From NCBI GenBank assembly GCA_037893245.1, contig JBAIAA010000774.1, positions 843,001 through 907,000 of the forward strand: DNA of 64,000 nucleotides, written 5' to 3'. The position numbers and the translations under genes are program-made. Each line of letters starts with the position of its first letter. The first letter of the stretch is position 1. Of this stretch, positions 34,341 through 45,380 are shown in pieces. Source of the DNA: Crossaster papposus (lineage: Eukaryota; Echinodermata; Asteroidea; Velatida; Solasteridae). The notes beneath the pieces were generated by a model. The model saw nothing but the letters and a program-made list of their open reading frames with translations, was not told the DNA's origin and ran no database searches.

Positions 34341-35876
34341 GATTTTTTTTTTGATTTTTTTTTTTTTGGGGGGGGGGGCGGGGTAAGTGTGTTGCATCAA
34401 ATAACACTGACTTGTTCGACGCTTTAGGTTCGCGTTGACGCTGGAAAATTAAAGAAAACCAATCATTTTCTTGTAGTATGGTTCTCTGACCCGACATAAT
34501 ATGGAACATAACAATGTATAGACGTTGGGGGAATTGAAAGGTCAGGGAATCAGTCTAGGTGGCTTGTACCTCTTCACAGGTGTGCAAAGAAAATGTGGAA
34601 TTATAAATAATTAGGAGCAGTATTTAAAAAAACCAAAAAACACAAGCATTACACAGAATATACATAATTAACTAAACAAAAAAACACCCAATTCAAGCTG
34701 GCCACGATTGACAGACTGTGAAACACTGTGATTCGAAAGACTGCCAATTGTTGAGAAATGTAATACCAATTTACTTGAAAATGTCAGCACACCAGGAGCC
34801 ATGATTTTACACGATGTTTCAGACTGTCATTCCTTAACAGTTCAGTAAAGTATTTCGTGAGAATTGTATGCATTTAACACATGTATTATTGGCAAATGTT
34901 GTATACTTGGACCGTTTTAAAAATTGTTTTAATGTTATTTCTTTCTTTTTTAATTGTGAAACTGAAGAAATTAAATGTGAGAGTTGCTATGATGAAATTG
35001 AATAAAACATGTTTCAAAATAGCCGGGAAAACCTATACAGATTGGGTATTCTCCACTCAGGTGCACGCATTCTTCTGACTACACCGTGGGGTTCTCATGA
35101 ATTTGAGAGGCATAGAGTAATTTGTTGCACGCCATCTTGCCTTCATTGTATCATCTTTAATCATTTCGACCCTTTGGGCCCGTTTTGTTTTCCAAAGGTT
35201 AATTGTATACACGTTTGTGTAATTACCTGGACCAACCTTGATTGCTATTGAGGATAGGAGTCTGGTGCCGCGCCGTTTTGTAACGATTCGTGACAGTAAT
35301 TACGTTTTCGTTCATTTCAAGGTGGTGTTTTGTTTGAGCTACAAACTGTAATTCCTGGGGAATGCTCCTTGGTTGTTGCGTTACCCGCTTCCATAATAAG
35401 CCCCGCCCATGCTGTAATCTTGCACCAATCCAAAATGTGTGTACTCTCCTTGCAAGCTCAAGTTCGTTTCTGATTGGCTGTAGGTTGGCTATGACGTCAA
35501 CCTAGTCTGTGGTCTGCGACTGCTTAGCTGACGTAGCAAACTATGTACGTTTGAGTACTTGCCGATATACGATGAACGCTAACAGAGTGTTGCGCATTTC
35601 TTGTATAAGATACGGTTTTGAGCTACGATATATTTAGTCTCCTATCCGTCTGATCGTCGTTCAGTGCTCTTCATGTGTAGCTGCCTGTTAAAGTCGCGTT
35701 GTGTTGCGTTGTGTATCGATCGTTAAAGTCGCTGATGAATAAATCCAATTTTGTTTAGTTTTAAGCTTCCCGATTGTAGTCGAGTTATATACGTGCGTAT
35801 AATTGACGTTGACGTGTGAGTCGTTGATAAATACACCCAGCGGATTGGCGCTCAGAATTCACCTGAATCTTGGAGA

Positions 35877-35922
35877 ATGGACGGAGCAGCAGCTTTGGTT
35901 ATGATGCTGTCGGGAATGGCAG
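35877..35922 (+). CDS. Candidate first coding exon with a signal peptide start
   Basis: ATG at 35877 encodes MDGAAALVMMLSGMA and a phase-1 G directly before a consensus donor GGTAAGA at 35923. The short hydrophobic start fits a secretory signal sequence. No next exon could be assigned with certainty; the discoidin exons from 50.5 kb on the same strand are a possibility, but the phase of the first visible one does not join directly. Could be chance. Confidence 0.3.
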
Positions 35923-36735
35923 GTAAGATTTAATATCTGTCACCTGTGGTATTTCCTCGAATTCTCGACCTGTTTGTGAGCAATTGTAGACAACCTCCAT
36001 CAGGATCAATGACGTGTTATATACATCCTACTCATTTTGTCAGTTAACTTTTCGTTTCTAAAGCAATATTCATCAAAAATCCACTGAAAGATATGATACA
36101 TCATAATGCGTGGATTTTAGGATTGTATTTTATAGTAAATATCGTTTAAGTGACCTGTCCAAAGTTTTACAATCATGGATGCCGAAAAAGAAACAAAAAT
36201 AGAAAAACGGCGTTTGCCCAGCGCCGGGTAGTTCTTGTTATTTCTTTTTTTTTGTCCCGATCGCCGTCTAGCGATCGTGATGTTTGCTTACCCTGCGTCT
36301 AGCCGAGTGCTGCCTTTGGGTCAGCAGGTTCCCTTGTTTTTCTTATAAAAAAGCCCCCAGACATTGATACTCCAGAAATGCGTACCCTGGTAAGTTCCAA
36401 AAAGGACAGTATAGTCACTGAGTAGCCTCGGTTTGCGGTCAAGCGAGGCCAAGCCCTTAAAATGCTAATTCTGAAAAAGTCTCATAGGCTGTGCACAAAC
36501 CTATTTCCTGTTTACTCAACCCACTCCCCCCTCCCCCTACCCAAGTATAATGTAAATGACCCAGCTCCACAAATAGTCGAGAAGAGTTCATGGGAATCTC
36601 CTTACAACTATTCAATCCATTGAGAAGGGTTTGTTTACATTAGAGGGGTGTACACACACCAGCTGCCCCAAGAGCAGCAGGTGGCGCAACGGTGTTGCTC
36701 AGTTTGCGGGTGCGGCGCAGGGTTAAATTAAATTC

Positions 36736-36985
36736 AATTTTCATCACTATAATTAGCTTCACGTTTCTTCCCTTTACCATGTTTTATCTTCCACATGACC
36801 ATGCTTGTTTAGATTTCTATGCACACTTAATAGGCCACACGTATCAGATTTACTGTTGTTCATAAAGCAATTTTACCCAATCAAAAATTACAATACCCTA
36901 TTGAAATGCAAATTCGCATTGTCTATTTTGTGTTTCTATGACGAACTGCATAATGTCCTAGCTGCGTGTTTAAAATATCTAGCTG
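36736..36985 (+). repeat. Interspersed repeat, copy 1 of 3
   Basis: TCATCACTATAATTAGCTT...ACCCTATTGAAATGCAAATT block, also at about 46017-46260 and 63236-63397. It is AT-rich and non-coding. It is followed by GGGCCGATATTTATAAA, the inverted end of which recurs near 46378-46402. Confidence 0.7.
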
Positions 36986-37012
36986 GGCCGATATTTATAA
37001 AAGCCTGCTAAA

Positions 37013-37330
37013 GGCTGGCTCACATAGTAGCGGCAAAGACCCAACGAAAGGCGACGGACGTGAAAATCAAAAAATGTTGGCGGCAAAGCGACGGCAAATG
37101 GGGAAAACCAAGATTCGCTGACGGTTGGGAACGACCTCCAGCGACAACACGACGGCAAGGGACGAATGGCTGCGGCAGGGAACGGAGGCTAGCGACCAAA
37201 CTCGGACGTTGTCTGGGCGGCGAGTGACGATGTCTCGACGGAGCCCGGCAACAAGGAACGAGGTCAGACGGCTAGCAGCGGATTGGCTGGCGGCAAGGAA
37301 CGGTGGCTGACGGTGGGTTGCGGTCGATAT
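37013..37330 (+). repeat. Left subterminal array of GACGGCAA-like words
   Basis: Many variants of CGACGGCAA, GCGACGG and GACGGTGG within 300 bp. Frames reading through it are artefacts. Confidence 0.65.
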
Positions 37331-37759
37331 CAAAGCCTGTGTGTGTACATGTCAATACCGCAAATGGAGGGCTTTTATGTAAGTACACACTCACATACTG
37401 AGGACACCTTGCAAACCGAGCGCGTCCTCGGTATGAAATATTGTGAAAAATGGCACTTTCGTGGCCGTTTTTGACTGTTGGTTAAATATCAAAGCGTTTG
37501 GGAGGAGTCCTCGGTTGACGCATAAGACCTGACGTGAGGCAGTATGCAAACAGTATTAACCTGAATGGCATAGCGCCCTCCTTTGGTTGCGCGTGTGACA
37601 ACGACGTAAATACATGTATACATGTACATTACATGTTATGTACATTACATGTACATTACATGTCTCTAATTAAACTAGTCCAGACATGTCTTAACTATTA
37701 TAACGTTGTTATGGCCTAAGTGCATATTGTAGTTTATGCGAAGACGTGGTCATTTGCAG

Positions 37760-37792
37760 CTAGCTAGGTGTACCATGGAGCTGGAATAAATG
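37760..37792 (+). other. Candidate 5' untranslated exon of the recombinase-like gene
   Basis: TCATTTGCAG acceptor-like sequence precedes CTAGCTAGGTGTACC, and a strong donor GGTAAGTAG follows at 37793. It contains a four-codon upstream frame (ATG GAG CTG GAA TAA). The next exon also begins CTAGCTAG after TTACAG. Confidence 0.35.
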
Positions 37793-38191
37793 GTAAGTAG
37801 AGCAATTGTATTTGGAAGCTTGCATAGCTCACTCTATGACATATATGACATGCTAATTTACGTTGTAAGGTAATTTGTAGTCATGGCCTCGATCTCTAAC
37901 TCTAGTCTATAGGATGATGTGGGAAGTGAATATGCCTAATTTCAGAATAATATAGAAGTTATAACCAAATGTAACTGCTTTATTTTGCCAACGCAAGCAT
38001 GAGTTGTTGAGCACCGTGCGAACAAGAAATAGTTAATTGTAGTTATTGTATAAATAATAAAACAAATAAGTAGCCACAATTATTAATATTTACTTGTATT
38101 ATCAGTTTAATGGTATATTGTTGTTGTATTGTTGTCTTGTTACAGCTAGCTAGCTAGTCTAGGTGTGGCTGGCAGAACTACCATAACAAAC

Positions 38192-38318
38192 ATGAAACGA
38201 AGTAGTCGTCTTGATGGAACCTTGACAAATCACCAGCATCATGAAGGGGAGAACGTAATCGCACTGTGGCCTCCAGATTCATCATGGTATCCTGCCGTAA
38301 TAATCTCCTTCACCAAAG
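38192..38318 (+). CDS. Recombinase-like gene, coding exon 1 (start of Tudor-like segment)
   Basis: Start ATG at 38192 (MKRSSRLDGT); acceptor TTACAG near 38143 puts it in a larger exon. It ends at a GTAAGT donor (38319) in phase 1. It encodes GENVIALWPPDSSWYPAVII, the first strands of a Tudor/SGF29-like fold, whose remaining strands are in the next exon. Chromatin-reader-like use is an inference from that resemblance. Confidence 0.65.
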
Positions 38319-38948
38319 GTAAGTGCGGAGCCTCTAAAAGGACATATGACGAAAACAAATGGAATGCCCTCTTAATTTGTGGGTTCACGTTAACGTTGCG
38401 TCAAGACCGTGCTGTAAAACATATTTACTTAACCGATTTCTAACAATTGCACAAAATGATTTCGAGCGCAGGAAATTATTTCAAGCGCACAAAAAATAAA
38501 TTATTTGGAGCACACAAATTATTTCGAGCTCATGAAATTATTTTTTTCGAGCGCACGGGAAATGATTTCATGGGCACGAAATGATTTTGTGGGCAAGAAA
38601 TACAAAACTAAATTTATTTTGTCACGGTGATTACTATTCGTCACGGTGATTACTATTTGTCATATGTCCCATTACGGGGTCCGTAGGTAAGAAATGTAAT
38701 CCATAATGTAGAATCCCATTTGTCACACATAAATTAAGACAGCTGTATACCCTCTTACATCCCCCCATGACATGTACCACATGTAAATAAACAATGCCAT
38801 TTTTCCTAAACTTGATTCCTCCCCCCCCCCCCTTCAGAACCAAAAATATCTATGATCTGTAAACAACAAATACTTTTCAACATTCCACTCCCAATTGCAT
38901 GTAATCCCTTTAAAGTTTAATTAGTTGAATTTGTGGCTTTCTTATCAG

Positions 38949-39004
38949 GAAAGTACTGCGTCCGGTACACTGATGGTGTGACACGCTGCCTATTTGAGCA
39001 CCAG
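38949..39004 (+). CDS. Recombinase-like gene, coding exon 2 (end of Tudor-like segment)
   Basis: Acceptor TTATCAG at 38942-38948, donor GTGAGA at 39005. Joined in phase to exon 1 it reads GKYCVRYTDGVTRCLFEHQ, the Y-x-V-x-(Y/F)-x-DG strand pair usual in Tudor-like domains. It ends in phase 0, compatible with any of the four duplicated exons that follow. Confidence 0.7.
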
Positions 39005-39288
39005 GTGAGAAAATTACCATAGAATGCATTAATTAACAACAGACAGGTTAGGAAGAATACAAATGAAATGCGTAATTCTTCCAAATAGGCACTTGGGGAG
39101 ACAAATTAGCGTAAGTTTTTAGGTAATAAGGAGACAGTGGCACTTAGGGAGACATTTTAGTGTCTCCCTAAGTGTCTACCTACCCTAAAAAAGATGGTGT
39201 TAAAATGGATAGTATATTTTAGAGATAACCCAAAGAAATTGTTATTTGTTTAAAATTAAATGTGATTTTGATTTGATTTCTATGCCAG

Positions 39289-39417
39289 GTGGCCCATCCG
39301 ATTTTCTCTAGTCCGCACTTAAATGGTTCAGACAGTCTACAAAGCAGTTCCAGTTGGGATGATGGCCAACAGGCTGATTCTGGTACAGGACCTGCCGTTT
39401 GTCCTGCTCCATATGAG
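39289..39417 (+). CDS. Recombinase-like gene, duplicated 43-codon exon, copy 1
   Basis: Acceptor CTATGCCAG, 129 nt open in phase 0, donor GAG/GTAATT at 39418. Encodes a Ser/Gly/Asp-rich linker (SDSLQSSSSWDDGQQADSG). Whether it is included in mRNA cannot be told. Confidence 0.55.
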
Positions 39418-40152
39418 GTAATTCACACACACTCAACTTGTTTTCAGAACCCTATCAAATATTCACTCTGGGTGCCCAGAAGCCAGAAACAAATTTATAA
39501 ATCAAGTGTTTTTTGCAAGCACCCCCCTCCCTTCACCCCCCGCCCACCCCCCCCCCCCCTTCACCCCCCGCCCACCCCCCCCCCCCTTCACCCCCCGCCC
39601 ACCCTCCCCCACACCCACCCCTCCCCTCGCCCTCTCCTTCAGAGGGGCAACTAGTCCGAGGCAATTAGGCATATGCGTCTACCCCTAAAGAAAATAACAG
39701 TGGTGTTTGGTGTTTTTTTCACTCGTTCTAAATCATAAACGTTTTCTGCATCCGGCAACATAGAAAGTAGTAAGATTTTGATTCATTAGTGAACTTGTTT
39801 TCTGAACCCTATTAAATATTCACTCTGGGTGCCCAGAAGCCAGACACAAATTTGTAAATAAAGTGTTTTTTGCAAGCACCCTCCCCCCCTCCCCCCTCCC
39901 TAAGTATTTAATTAGTGAACTGTTCAGTCTTAGAAGTCTTATAATGAATGCACATGACACAAATTCTCATTTGAATTACATATCTTTTTATGAAGAGGAT
40001 AAATACCGGTATGTCGTCATTTAAGTTGCACATCAAGGGCGAATGTTGTTGCTTGTGATGGTGTTAAAATGGATAGTATATTTTAGAGATAACCCAAAGA
40101 AATTGTTATTTGTTTAAAATTAAATGTGATTTTGATTTGATTTCTATGCCAG

Positions 40153-40281
40153 GTGGCCCATCCGATTTTCTCTAGTCCGCACTTAAATGGTTCAGACAGT
40201 CTACAAAGCAGTTCCAGTTGGGATGATGGCCAACAGGCTGATTCTGGTACAGGACCTGCCGTTTGTCCTGCTCCATATGAG
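40153..40281 (+). CDS. Recombinase-like gene, duplicated exon, copy 2
   Basis: Same splice sites and protein as copy 1 (QQADSG variant). Phase 0 at both ends. Confidence 0.55.
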
Positions 40282-41030
40282 GTAATTCACACACACTCAA
40301 CTTGTTTTCAGAACCCTATCAAATATTCACTCTGGGTGCCCAGAAGCCAGAAACAAATTTATAAATCAAGATTTTTTTGCAAGCACCCCCCCCCCCCCTT
40401 CACCCCCCCCCCCAACACCCACCCCCCCCCCCCCCCCCCCCCCCACCCACCCCCCCCCCCCCACCCACCCCCCCACCCCCCACACCCACCCCTCCCCTCG
40501 CCCTCTCCTTCAGAGGGGCAACTAGTCCGAGGCAATTAGGCATATGCGTCTACCCCTAAAGAAAATAACAGTGGTGTTTGGTGTTTTTTTCACTCGTTCT
40601 AAATCATAAACGTTTTCTGCATCCGGCAACATAGAAAGTAGTAAGATTTTGATTCATTAGTGAACTTGTTTTCTGAACCCTATCAAATATTCACTCTGGG
40701 TGCCCAGAAGCCAGAAACAAATTTGTAAATAAAGTGTTTTGTGCAAGCACCATCCCCCCTCCCCCCTCCCCCCTCCCTAAGTATTTAATTAGTGAACTGT
40801 TCAGTCTTAGAAGTCTTATAATGAATGCACATGACACAAATTCTCATTTGAATTACATATCTTTTTATGAAGAGGATAAATACCGGTATGTCGTCATTTA
40901 AGTTGCACATCAAGGGCGAATGTTGTTGCTTGTGATGGTGTTAAAATGGATAGTATATTTTAGGAGATAACCCAAAGAAATTGTTATTTGTTTAAAATTA
41001 AATGTGATTTTGATTTGATTTCTATGCCAG

Positions 41031-41159
41031 GTGGCCCAACCGATTTTCTCTAGTCCGCACTTAAATGGTTCAGACAGTCTACAAAGCAGTTCCAGTTGGG
41101 ATGATGGCCCACAGGCTGATTCTGGTACAGGACCTGCCGTTTGTCCTGCTCCATTTGAG
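41031..41159 (+). CDS. Recombinase-like gene, duplicated exon, copy 3
   Basis: As copies 1 and 2, with three changes (VAQPIF, PQADSG, CPAPFE). The PQADSG form is shared with the fourth copy, so copies 3 and 4 are closest there. Confidence 0.55.
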
Positions 41160-41849
41160 GTAATTCACACACACTCAACTTGTTTTCAGAACCCTATCAA
41201 ATATTCACTCTGGGTGCCCAGAAGCCAGAAACAAATTTATAAATCAAGTGTTTTTTGCAAGCACCCCCCCCCCCCCCCCACACCCACCCCTCCCCTCCCC
41301 CACACCCACCCCTCCCCTCGCCCTCTCCTTCAGAGGGGCAACTAGTCCGAGGCAATTAGGCATATGCGTCTACCCCTAAAGAAAATAACAGTGGTGTTTG
41401 GGTTTTTTTTCACTCGTTCTAAATCATAAACGTTTTCTGCATCCGGCAACATAGAAAGTAGTAAGATTTTGATTCATTAGTGAACTTGTTTTCTGAACCC
41501 TATCAAATATTCACTCTGGGTGCCCAGAAGCCAGAAACAAATTTGTAAATAAAGTGTTTTTTGCAAGCACCATCCCCCCTCCCCCCTCCCCCCTCCCTAA
41601 GTATTTAATTAGTGAACTGTTCAGTCTTAGAAGTCTTATAATGAATGCACATGACACAAATTCTCATTTGAATTACATATCTTTTTATGAAGAGGATAAA
41701 TACCGGTATGTCGTCATTTAAGTTGCACATCAAAGGCGAATGTTGTTGCTTGTGATGGTGTTAAAATGGATAGTATATTTTAGAGATAACCCAAAGAAAT
41801 TGTTATTTGTTTAAAATTAAATGTGATTTTGATTTGATTTCTATGCCAG

Positions 41850-43743
41850 GTGGCCCATCCGATTTTCTCTAGTCCGCACTTAAATGGTTCAGACAGTCTA
41901 CAAAGCAGTTCCAGTTGGGATGATGGCCCACAGGCTGATTCTGGTACAGGACCTGCCGTTTGTCCTCCTCCATATGAAGCCTCAAGTGCCGAGTCACAGA
42001 GATCATCAACCGGTCACATAACAGTCATGGAGACCAGCAATGAAAGTGGGCACAGGAAATGGGACAAGAAACACTTTTTCTTTTACTGTGAAGTACCTCA
42101 ATCTAAGTTGCCCCGTCATCTCCAGTCATGTCACAAAGAAGAGAGCGAAGTTGTAGAGATTGCGTCTGAGACCAACCCAAGTGCCCGTAAGATACTTCTG
42201 TGGAAAATCCGCAATGTTGGTAATCATAGGCACAATTGCCAAGTCCTTCGGAAAGGCCGGGGTGCACTTATTGTAGGATATAGGCCTAATCATAAGGTAG
42301 CTCCACATGCATACGGACCGTGCATATATTGTTATGGCTATTATGTGCGAAGTGATCTCTGGCGTCACCAGTGCCCACTGAAACCTGCACTCCCTGCACA
42401 CTCGCATGGTAGCACTACCACAACTCCTCTGCGTAGACGTGTTGCTCACAAGAGTGATTTGTTAAAGCCTTCACCTGTCGGTGTGTCTTTCCAGTTGAAC
42501 CAGGTTCTTATTCCGATGAAGAGAGATGAGGTGACTCTGCTGGCCAAGAATGACACTTTGATTGTGGAAGTAGCCAAGCGGGAATAAGCGAAACTCGGGC
42601 ACGATGTAGATCAACATGGCTACATCCGAAACAAGATACGGGAATTGGGTCGTCTTGTCATACAACTCCGCAAGAATACACACCAGCCAAATGCATCACT
42701 TGAATTATTTGTCCACCCCAACTACGTGAATGATATCATCAAGGCTGTTCACGGTATTGCTGGCTTTAATGAAGACAAGCAGTTGTATGATGTTCCGTCT
42801 CTAGCTTTAAAGATTGGACATTCCATCAAGAAGTGTGCACTCATACCTAAAGGAAATGCTCTAGAGTCTGGCCAAAAGCAAAAAGCGCAACACGCTGAAG
42901 AATTTCTGCAGTTGTGCGAACTGACCTGGCGAGACCGTGTATCCACCCATGCACACAGAACACTGTACCAAGAAAAGCGCAACAAACCTAAAATTCTGCC
43001 GACAAATGCTGATGTTGTGAAAATGTCGGCGTTCCTCCATGAAGCTGGCAACAGGGAAGTGGAACTTGTCCAGGATGCTCGGGGCGAACAAATTGGACCA
43101 GCTTGGAAGAGATTGAATGAAGTCGCACTGTGCCACCTTATTATGTTCAACCGCAGAAGGCAAGGGGAGGTATCAAAGATGAAACTAGAAGACTTTCAGA
43201 AGCACACAACAGCTAGTGTCAACGGGGAATGCCTGCTGACTGATCTTGAACGGCATCTGTGCAAGATGTTCAGAGTTGTCGAAATAGTTGGCAAGAGGGG
43301 TCGAACTGTTCCTGTGCTTCTCAGCAATGAGGTGGTGGCGTGGTTGAGTGCTCTGATTGCAAATATAAATGAAGCTGGAGTCGCCCACGACAACACCTAC
43401 TTGTTTGCACGATGTTCTTATGGAGGTACAGGTCATATAAGAGGATGTGACTGTATAAGAGTGTACGCAGACATGGCGGGCCTTGACAATGCTGCCAGCA
43501 TCCGGTCTACAAAACTTCGTAAGCACGTGGCAACCGCTTCGCAAATTCTTGCCTTGAAGGAACATCAACTTGAAACACTTGCAAACTTCATGGGTCATGA
43601 TTTGCGTGTCCATCGTGAATACTACCAGTTGCCAGATACTGTGCAGAGGGTCACCAAACTTTCTCGACTTTTTCTCAGCTTGGAGAGGGGAAACTTGCCT
43701 TCCCAGCAGGGCAAATCCCTGGATGAACTGCATGTCACTGGTG
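41850..43743 (+). pseudogene. Recombinase-like gene, main exon: C2H2-like fingers and tyrosine-recombinase-like domain, one in-frame stop
   Basis: Acceptor CTATGCCAG; donor GTAAGG at 43744. The first 43 codons are copy 4 of the linker exon, here without its donor. Exon residues 76-95 form a C2H2-like finger lacking its first Cys, and 158-175 a C-x2-C...H-x-C finger. TAA at 42585-42587 interrupts; the same frame stays open and similar on both sides. The recombinase-like part has RRRQGEVSKM (first Arg near 43152), KLRKH (second Arg at 43518), MGHD (His at 43596) and REYY (Tyr near 43623). Position H-II is Thr (TKLR). This order R-R-H-Y is that of tyrosine recombinases. I recall a recurrent, uncharacterised family of this build in fish and marine invertebrates. 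Confidence 0.8.
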
Positions 43744-44045
43744 GTAAGGACACAGTCGTTTTAAATTATTTACTCAACAGCAAAAGAAAGACATTAATGA
43801 TTGCTTTTGTTGAAAAATACTTGATCAGTAATTACTATTCACTAATACATCTTCATGCAACAGCGAAAGAAATGCAAGAAATAACATTTTGTTATCAGTT
43901 CACAATATATGATAACAAATGGTATACGTGTTTTTGTGCATTTCTTTTGCTATTGCTCCTGCATTACATCAGCTCCAGCAGAGATTGACCAACTGTCAGG
44001 TATGTGTGCATTAATCTAACAAAAACTGCTCTTTGTGACTTGCAG

Positions 44046-44090
44046 AAGGCTTCACTAGTGACGAGGACAGCGATGATAGCAGTGAAAACA
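44046..44090 (+). CDS. Recombinase-like gene, small acidic exon
   Basis: Acceptor ACTTGCAG, donor GTAAGT at 44091, 45 nt. In phase with both neighbours it reads GFTSDEDSDDSSEN, an acidic linker. Confidence 0.7.
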
Positions 44091-44252
44091 GTAAGTTTAG
44101 GCTTTTATGTGTCTGTATTTTAAGTCGGGCTGTCTTTAAAAAAACAATTGTCTGTCTGTCCATTTGTTTGTTCATCTGGCTATCGGGCTGTCTGAATTAA
44201 AAGTGCCTAAATATCTGTGTTTTATATCGACTTGTTTCCTATTTGACATTAG

Positions 44253-44506
44253 GTACTCGACAGGCTCCTATCAGTGTTCCATCTGGAAGTCTGGCATCTC
44301 TGAACAACTCGAGACGAGTGAAACGTCGTCCCTGGACTGCCGAGGAGAAGGGAGACGTTACGAAGGGTTTGCAGAAATTCTTTCTGCTGAAGAAGCTTCC
44401 TGGCAAACGAGACATCGAAACATCCTGTCCTGTGGCACTGCAGACACGAAGCTGGAGGAACATCAAAGACTTTTGTCGGAACAAAATGAAGCTTCATCAA
44501 AGCTAA
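44253..44506 (+). CDS. Recombinase-like gene, last exon with Myb/SANT-like segment
   Basis: Acceptor TTTGACATTAG at 44252. The frame joins the previous exon exactly and ends at TGA/TAA-type stop 44504-44506. It has RRPWTAEEKGDV near the start, a central LPGKRDIE and SWRNIKDFCRNKM near the end, matching the Trp-spaced helices of a Myb/SANT-like DNA-binding fold. It is a constant C-terminal part of the family as I recall it. A DNA-binding role is inferred. Confidence 0.75.
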
Positions 44507-44614
44507 GCAGGGTGTTTTGTCAGTTCACATACATGTACGGATGCGTCAGAGTACTTGACTATTTACAATTTGCAATCGCAATGATGACTTTAGAATGCAC
44601 ATCAATATGAAACC

Positions 44615-44620
44615 AATAAA
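44615..44620 (+). terminator. Polyadenylation signal AATAAA of the recombinase-like gene
   Basis: About 110 bp after the stop codon, same strand. Confidence 0.6.
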
Positions 44621-44769
44621 CAACCAGCATTTTAGTGTCGTGTCCTTCACACACACTCAAGTGTCCTCCATTGGATAGAATGACAAGTATGCCCTCAGTG
44701 TGGTAGTGTCTACATGTATGCGTGTGTGTGTGTGCGGGTCGTATAAATAGTCGAGTTTGGCGTTCCCAC

Positions 44770-45376
44770 TCTTCACAACGTTCTGGCGTCACAAAACGTG
44801 AAAAAATCGCACTAAAAGTTTAAAATCGTGGACCATCGTTGCAAAATCGTAACCCATCGCAGGCCACCGTTACAATGCCGCAGGTACTCGCAAACGACCC
44901 GCCATCAACAGTCATCACCCGTCACCCTCCGGCCAAAATTCGCAATCCATCGTCGGACCAAGGTCGTTACAATGTCGTTACTTGCCGCAATGTGTCGTCA
45001 GGGTTCGAGATGTGACGTCACTTGCCGTTGTTTTGCCGTCAATGGTCGTTGACAACGACTACCAACGAAATTGTGACGACCTTAAAACGACTAGAGACGG
45101 AATCGCACGGCATGGAAACGTCAAGGAAATGAGGGTTGCGGTCTCTAACGAAATCTGAACAGAATCACAACGAATTCTGTTGCCGCCACAAAATTTCCAA
45201 CAAGCTGAAAATTTGCCGACGGACGCGACTGATGATTTCGGTCGTCTGCGGTCACTAGCGGATTTGTCAGCGACAACTGACGGCAACACACGATGAGTGG
45301 CGGCAAATTCAAAATTGAAATTCGCAGCTTACCGTAGCTTGCCGTACCCCCCTATTCGTCATAGTGTGAGCCAGCC
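44770..45376 (-). repeat. Right subterminal array of short TTGCCGTC-like words and inverted end
   Basis: About 600 bp of ACGGCAA/GTCGTTACAATG-type words, inverted with respect to the left array, ending at GTGAGCCAGCC and TTAA. Confidence 0.65.
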
Positions 45377-45380
45377 TTAA

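Larger units (their letters stand above)
31315..35470 (+). repeat. Long repeat, copy B (about 4.2 kb)
   Basis: Colinear with copy C at about 54000-56603 plus 59771-60672. Shared landmarks include a tRNA-like relic, the CACTTCGGAAGTGAAT palindrome near 32610, and CCTATACAG...TTCTTCTGACTACACC near 35030-35090. No intact gene is present in either copy. It provides empty sites for insertions found in copy C. Confidence 0.75.
39250..41990 (+). repeat. Tandem amplification of a cassette exon and its intron (units of about 864, 878 and 819 bp)
   Basis: Four near-identical exon starts at 39289, 40153, 41031 and 41850, each preceded by the same branch and acceptor region. Intron copies carry poly-C tracts of different lengths and the repeated words AGTGTTTTTTGCAAGCACC and GGTGCCCAGAAGCCAGA, the latter twice per unit. 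Polyproline frames here are non-coding intron. Confidence 0.9.
37013..45376 (+). mobile_element. 8.4-kb TTAA-flanked element carrying a tyrosine-recombinase-like gene
   Basis: The ends are short inverted repeats: GGCTGGCTCACATAG on the left and, inverted, GGCTGGCTCACACTATG on the right. Flanks are TAAA (37009-37012) and TTAA (45377-45380), consistent with a TTAA target. Subterminal arrays of short GACGGCAA-like words lie inside both ends in inverted orientation (37020-37330 and 44770-45370). The only gene is the multi-exon recombinase-like gene at 38192-44506. The whole is nested in an older repeat whose ends GGGCC(A/G)ATATTTATAAA lie at 36986 and 46402. The TIR match is short, so two independent MITE ends remain an alternative. 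Confidence 0.55.

Noticed and set aside
34087-34509. Lys/Asn/Thr-rich proteins on both strands
   Set aside because: Frames cross a small inserted repeat and homopolymer runs and are absent from the paralogous copy near 60030.
39506-40559. Polyproline and polyhistidine-like proteins
   Set aside because: They are poly-C intron tracts between duplicated cassette exons.
42645-43988. A separate gene starting at Met 42645 and ending at 43988
   Set aside because: The frame is continuous with the upstream exon except for one TAA, and the last 80 codons lie beyond a good donor at 43744 in AT-rich intron sequence.
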